A DNA stretch of 7,476 bases from NCBI GenBank assembly GCA_027306745.1, contig DAHUZD010000434.1, forward strand, positions 1 through 7,476, written 5' to 3'. A model generated the notes under the pieces. It worked only from the letters and a program-made list of their open reading frames with translations, was not told the origin of the DNA and made no database searches. A program made the translations under genes and the position numbers. The stretch is from Acidobacteriaceae bacterium. Lineage in GTDB: Bacteria > Acidobacteriota > Terriglobia > Terriglobales > Acidobacteriaceae. This document shows positions 6,940 through 7,476 of the stretch, one piece after another. How positions within the stretch are numbered: the stretch's first letter is position 1; each line of letters opens with the position of its first letter.

Positions 6940-7476
6940 TTATTCCCGGGAGGCGACCAGCGATGAGCCGGTCATGTCCTTGGGCTGTTGCAAGTGGAGC
7001 AGGTCGAGCACAGTGGGCGCGATGTCGCGCAGGGAGCCATCCATGCGCAGGCCGAGTTTTTTAGCCGCTTCTGTCACCAAAATAAACGGCACTGGGTTGG
7101 TGGTGTGCGCAGTGTGCGGACCGCCGGTGACCGGGTCGATCATCATCTCCGCGTTGCCGTGATCGGCGGTGATGAGCATGGAGCCGCCGCGCTGGCGGAT
7201 GGATTGATAGATGCGTCCCAGGCAAGCATCCACGGTTTCCACGCCGCGAATGGTTGGCTCCAACTTGCCGGAGTGGCCGACCATGTCGGCATTGGCGAAG
7301 TTGACGACGACCACATCGAAGGCGGTGTCTTCGACGGCCTTGATGACGGCGTCGGCGATGCCGCTGGCGCTCATCTCCGGCGCGAGGTCATAGGTGGCGA
7401 CCTTTTGCGAGGCGACCAGTTCACGGTCTTCACCGGGGAAGGGCTTCTCGATGCCGCCGTTAAAGAAGTAGGTGAC
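6940..7476 (-). CDS. gpmI: 2,3-bisphosphoglycerate-independent phosphoglycerate mutase, C-terminal part
   Basis: The last 178 residues of iPGM, the Mn-dependent enzyme that interconverts 3- and 2-phosphoglycerate in cytoplasmic glycolysis and gluconeogenesis. The 5' part lies beyond the window. Numbering from the window edge, [16 protein letters not shown] (3-18) and [13 protein letters not shown] (25-37) are signature stretches of the family. NADMVGHSG supplies D64 and H68, TADHGNAE supplies D105 and H106, and [12 protein letters not shown] holds the remaining metal-site histidine (H121 or H124). These correspond to the D403/H407/H462 and D444/H445 metal ligands of the Bacillus stearothermophilus enzyme. 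The C-terminus (APTVLDLL...PKDMTGSSL) and TAA stop are normal, so the visible part looks functional. It converges on the DUF3857 gene and is unrelated to it in function. Confidence 0.95.
   Translation of the reverse strand, partial: VTYFFNGGIEKPFPGEDRELVASQKVATYDLAPEMSASGIADAVIKAVEDTAFDVVVVNFANADMVGHSGKLEPTIRGVETVDACLGRIYQSIRQRGGSMLITADHGNAEMMIDPVTGGPHTAHTTNPVPFILVTEAAKKLGLRMDGSLRDIAPTVLDLLHLQQPKDMTGSSLVASRE

Noticed and set aside
6669..7162. Plus-strand open frames of 121-131 codons across the repeat region and gpmI
   Set aside because: They translate the repeats and then the antisense of gpmI, have no ribosome-binding site, and show no protein family character.

Overview
The window looks like a moderately GC-rich chromosomal segment from an acidobacterium (class Terriglobia is my best guess). 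This rests on the tandem DUF3857/transglutaminase-like exported proteins, the style of the FAD oxidoreductase and acyltransferase, and GTCATTCTGAGCG...GAAGAATCC intergenic repeats of a kind I associate with such genomes. The taxonomic call is inference. There are five protein genes, two of them cut by the window edges, and no tRNA, rRNA, CRISPR array, transposase or phage gene that I can see.

Layout. Positions 1-1282 (minus) hold the first 427 residues of an FAD/NAD(P)-binding oxidoreductase of the amine-oxidase / protoporphyrinogen-oxidase-like superfamily; its C-terminus lies outside the window. A divergent intergenic region of about 170 bp separates it from a plus-strand membrane acyltransferase (acyltransferase-3 / OafA-like), which probably starts at a TTG codon with a strong Shine-Dalgarno sequence. 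After a 91-bp gap come two plus-strand genes for large exported proteins with an N-terminal DUF3857 domain and a transglutaminase-like domain. They overlap by about 50 bp and are almost certainly one transcription unit. The second has the complete Cys-His-Asp triad; the first has Ala and Asn in the Cys and His positions and is probably catalytically dead. The stretch 6620-6939 has no gene and holds two adjacent bipartite inverted-repeat elements. It separates the convergent 3' ends of the second DUF3857 gene and a minus-strand gpmI (2,3-bisphosphoglycerate-independent phosphoglycerate mutase), of which only the last 178 residues are in the window.

How the genes fit together. The acyltransferase and the two DUF3857 proteins are all membrane or exported proteins in the same direction. 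An envelope role, with acylation of a glycan or lipid plus periplasmic protein processing or binding, is possible but is inference. gpmI is a glycolytic housekeeping gene and marks the end of this group. The two points most worth following up are the active/inactive transglutaminase-like pair and the palindromic elements at the convergent gene ends.
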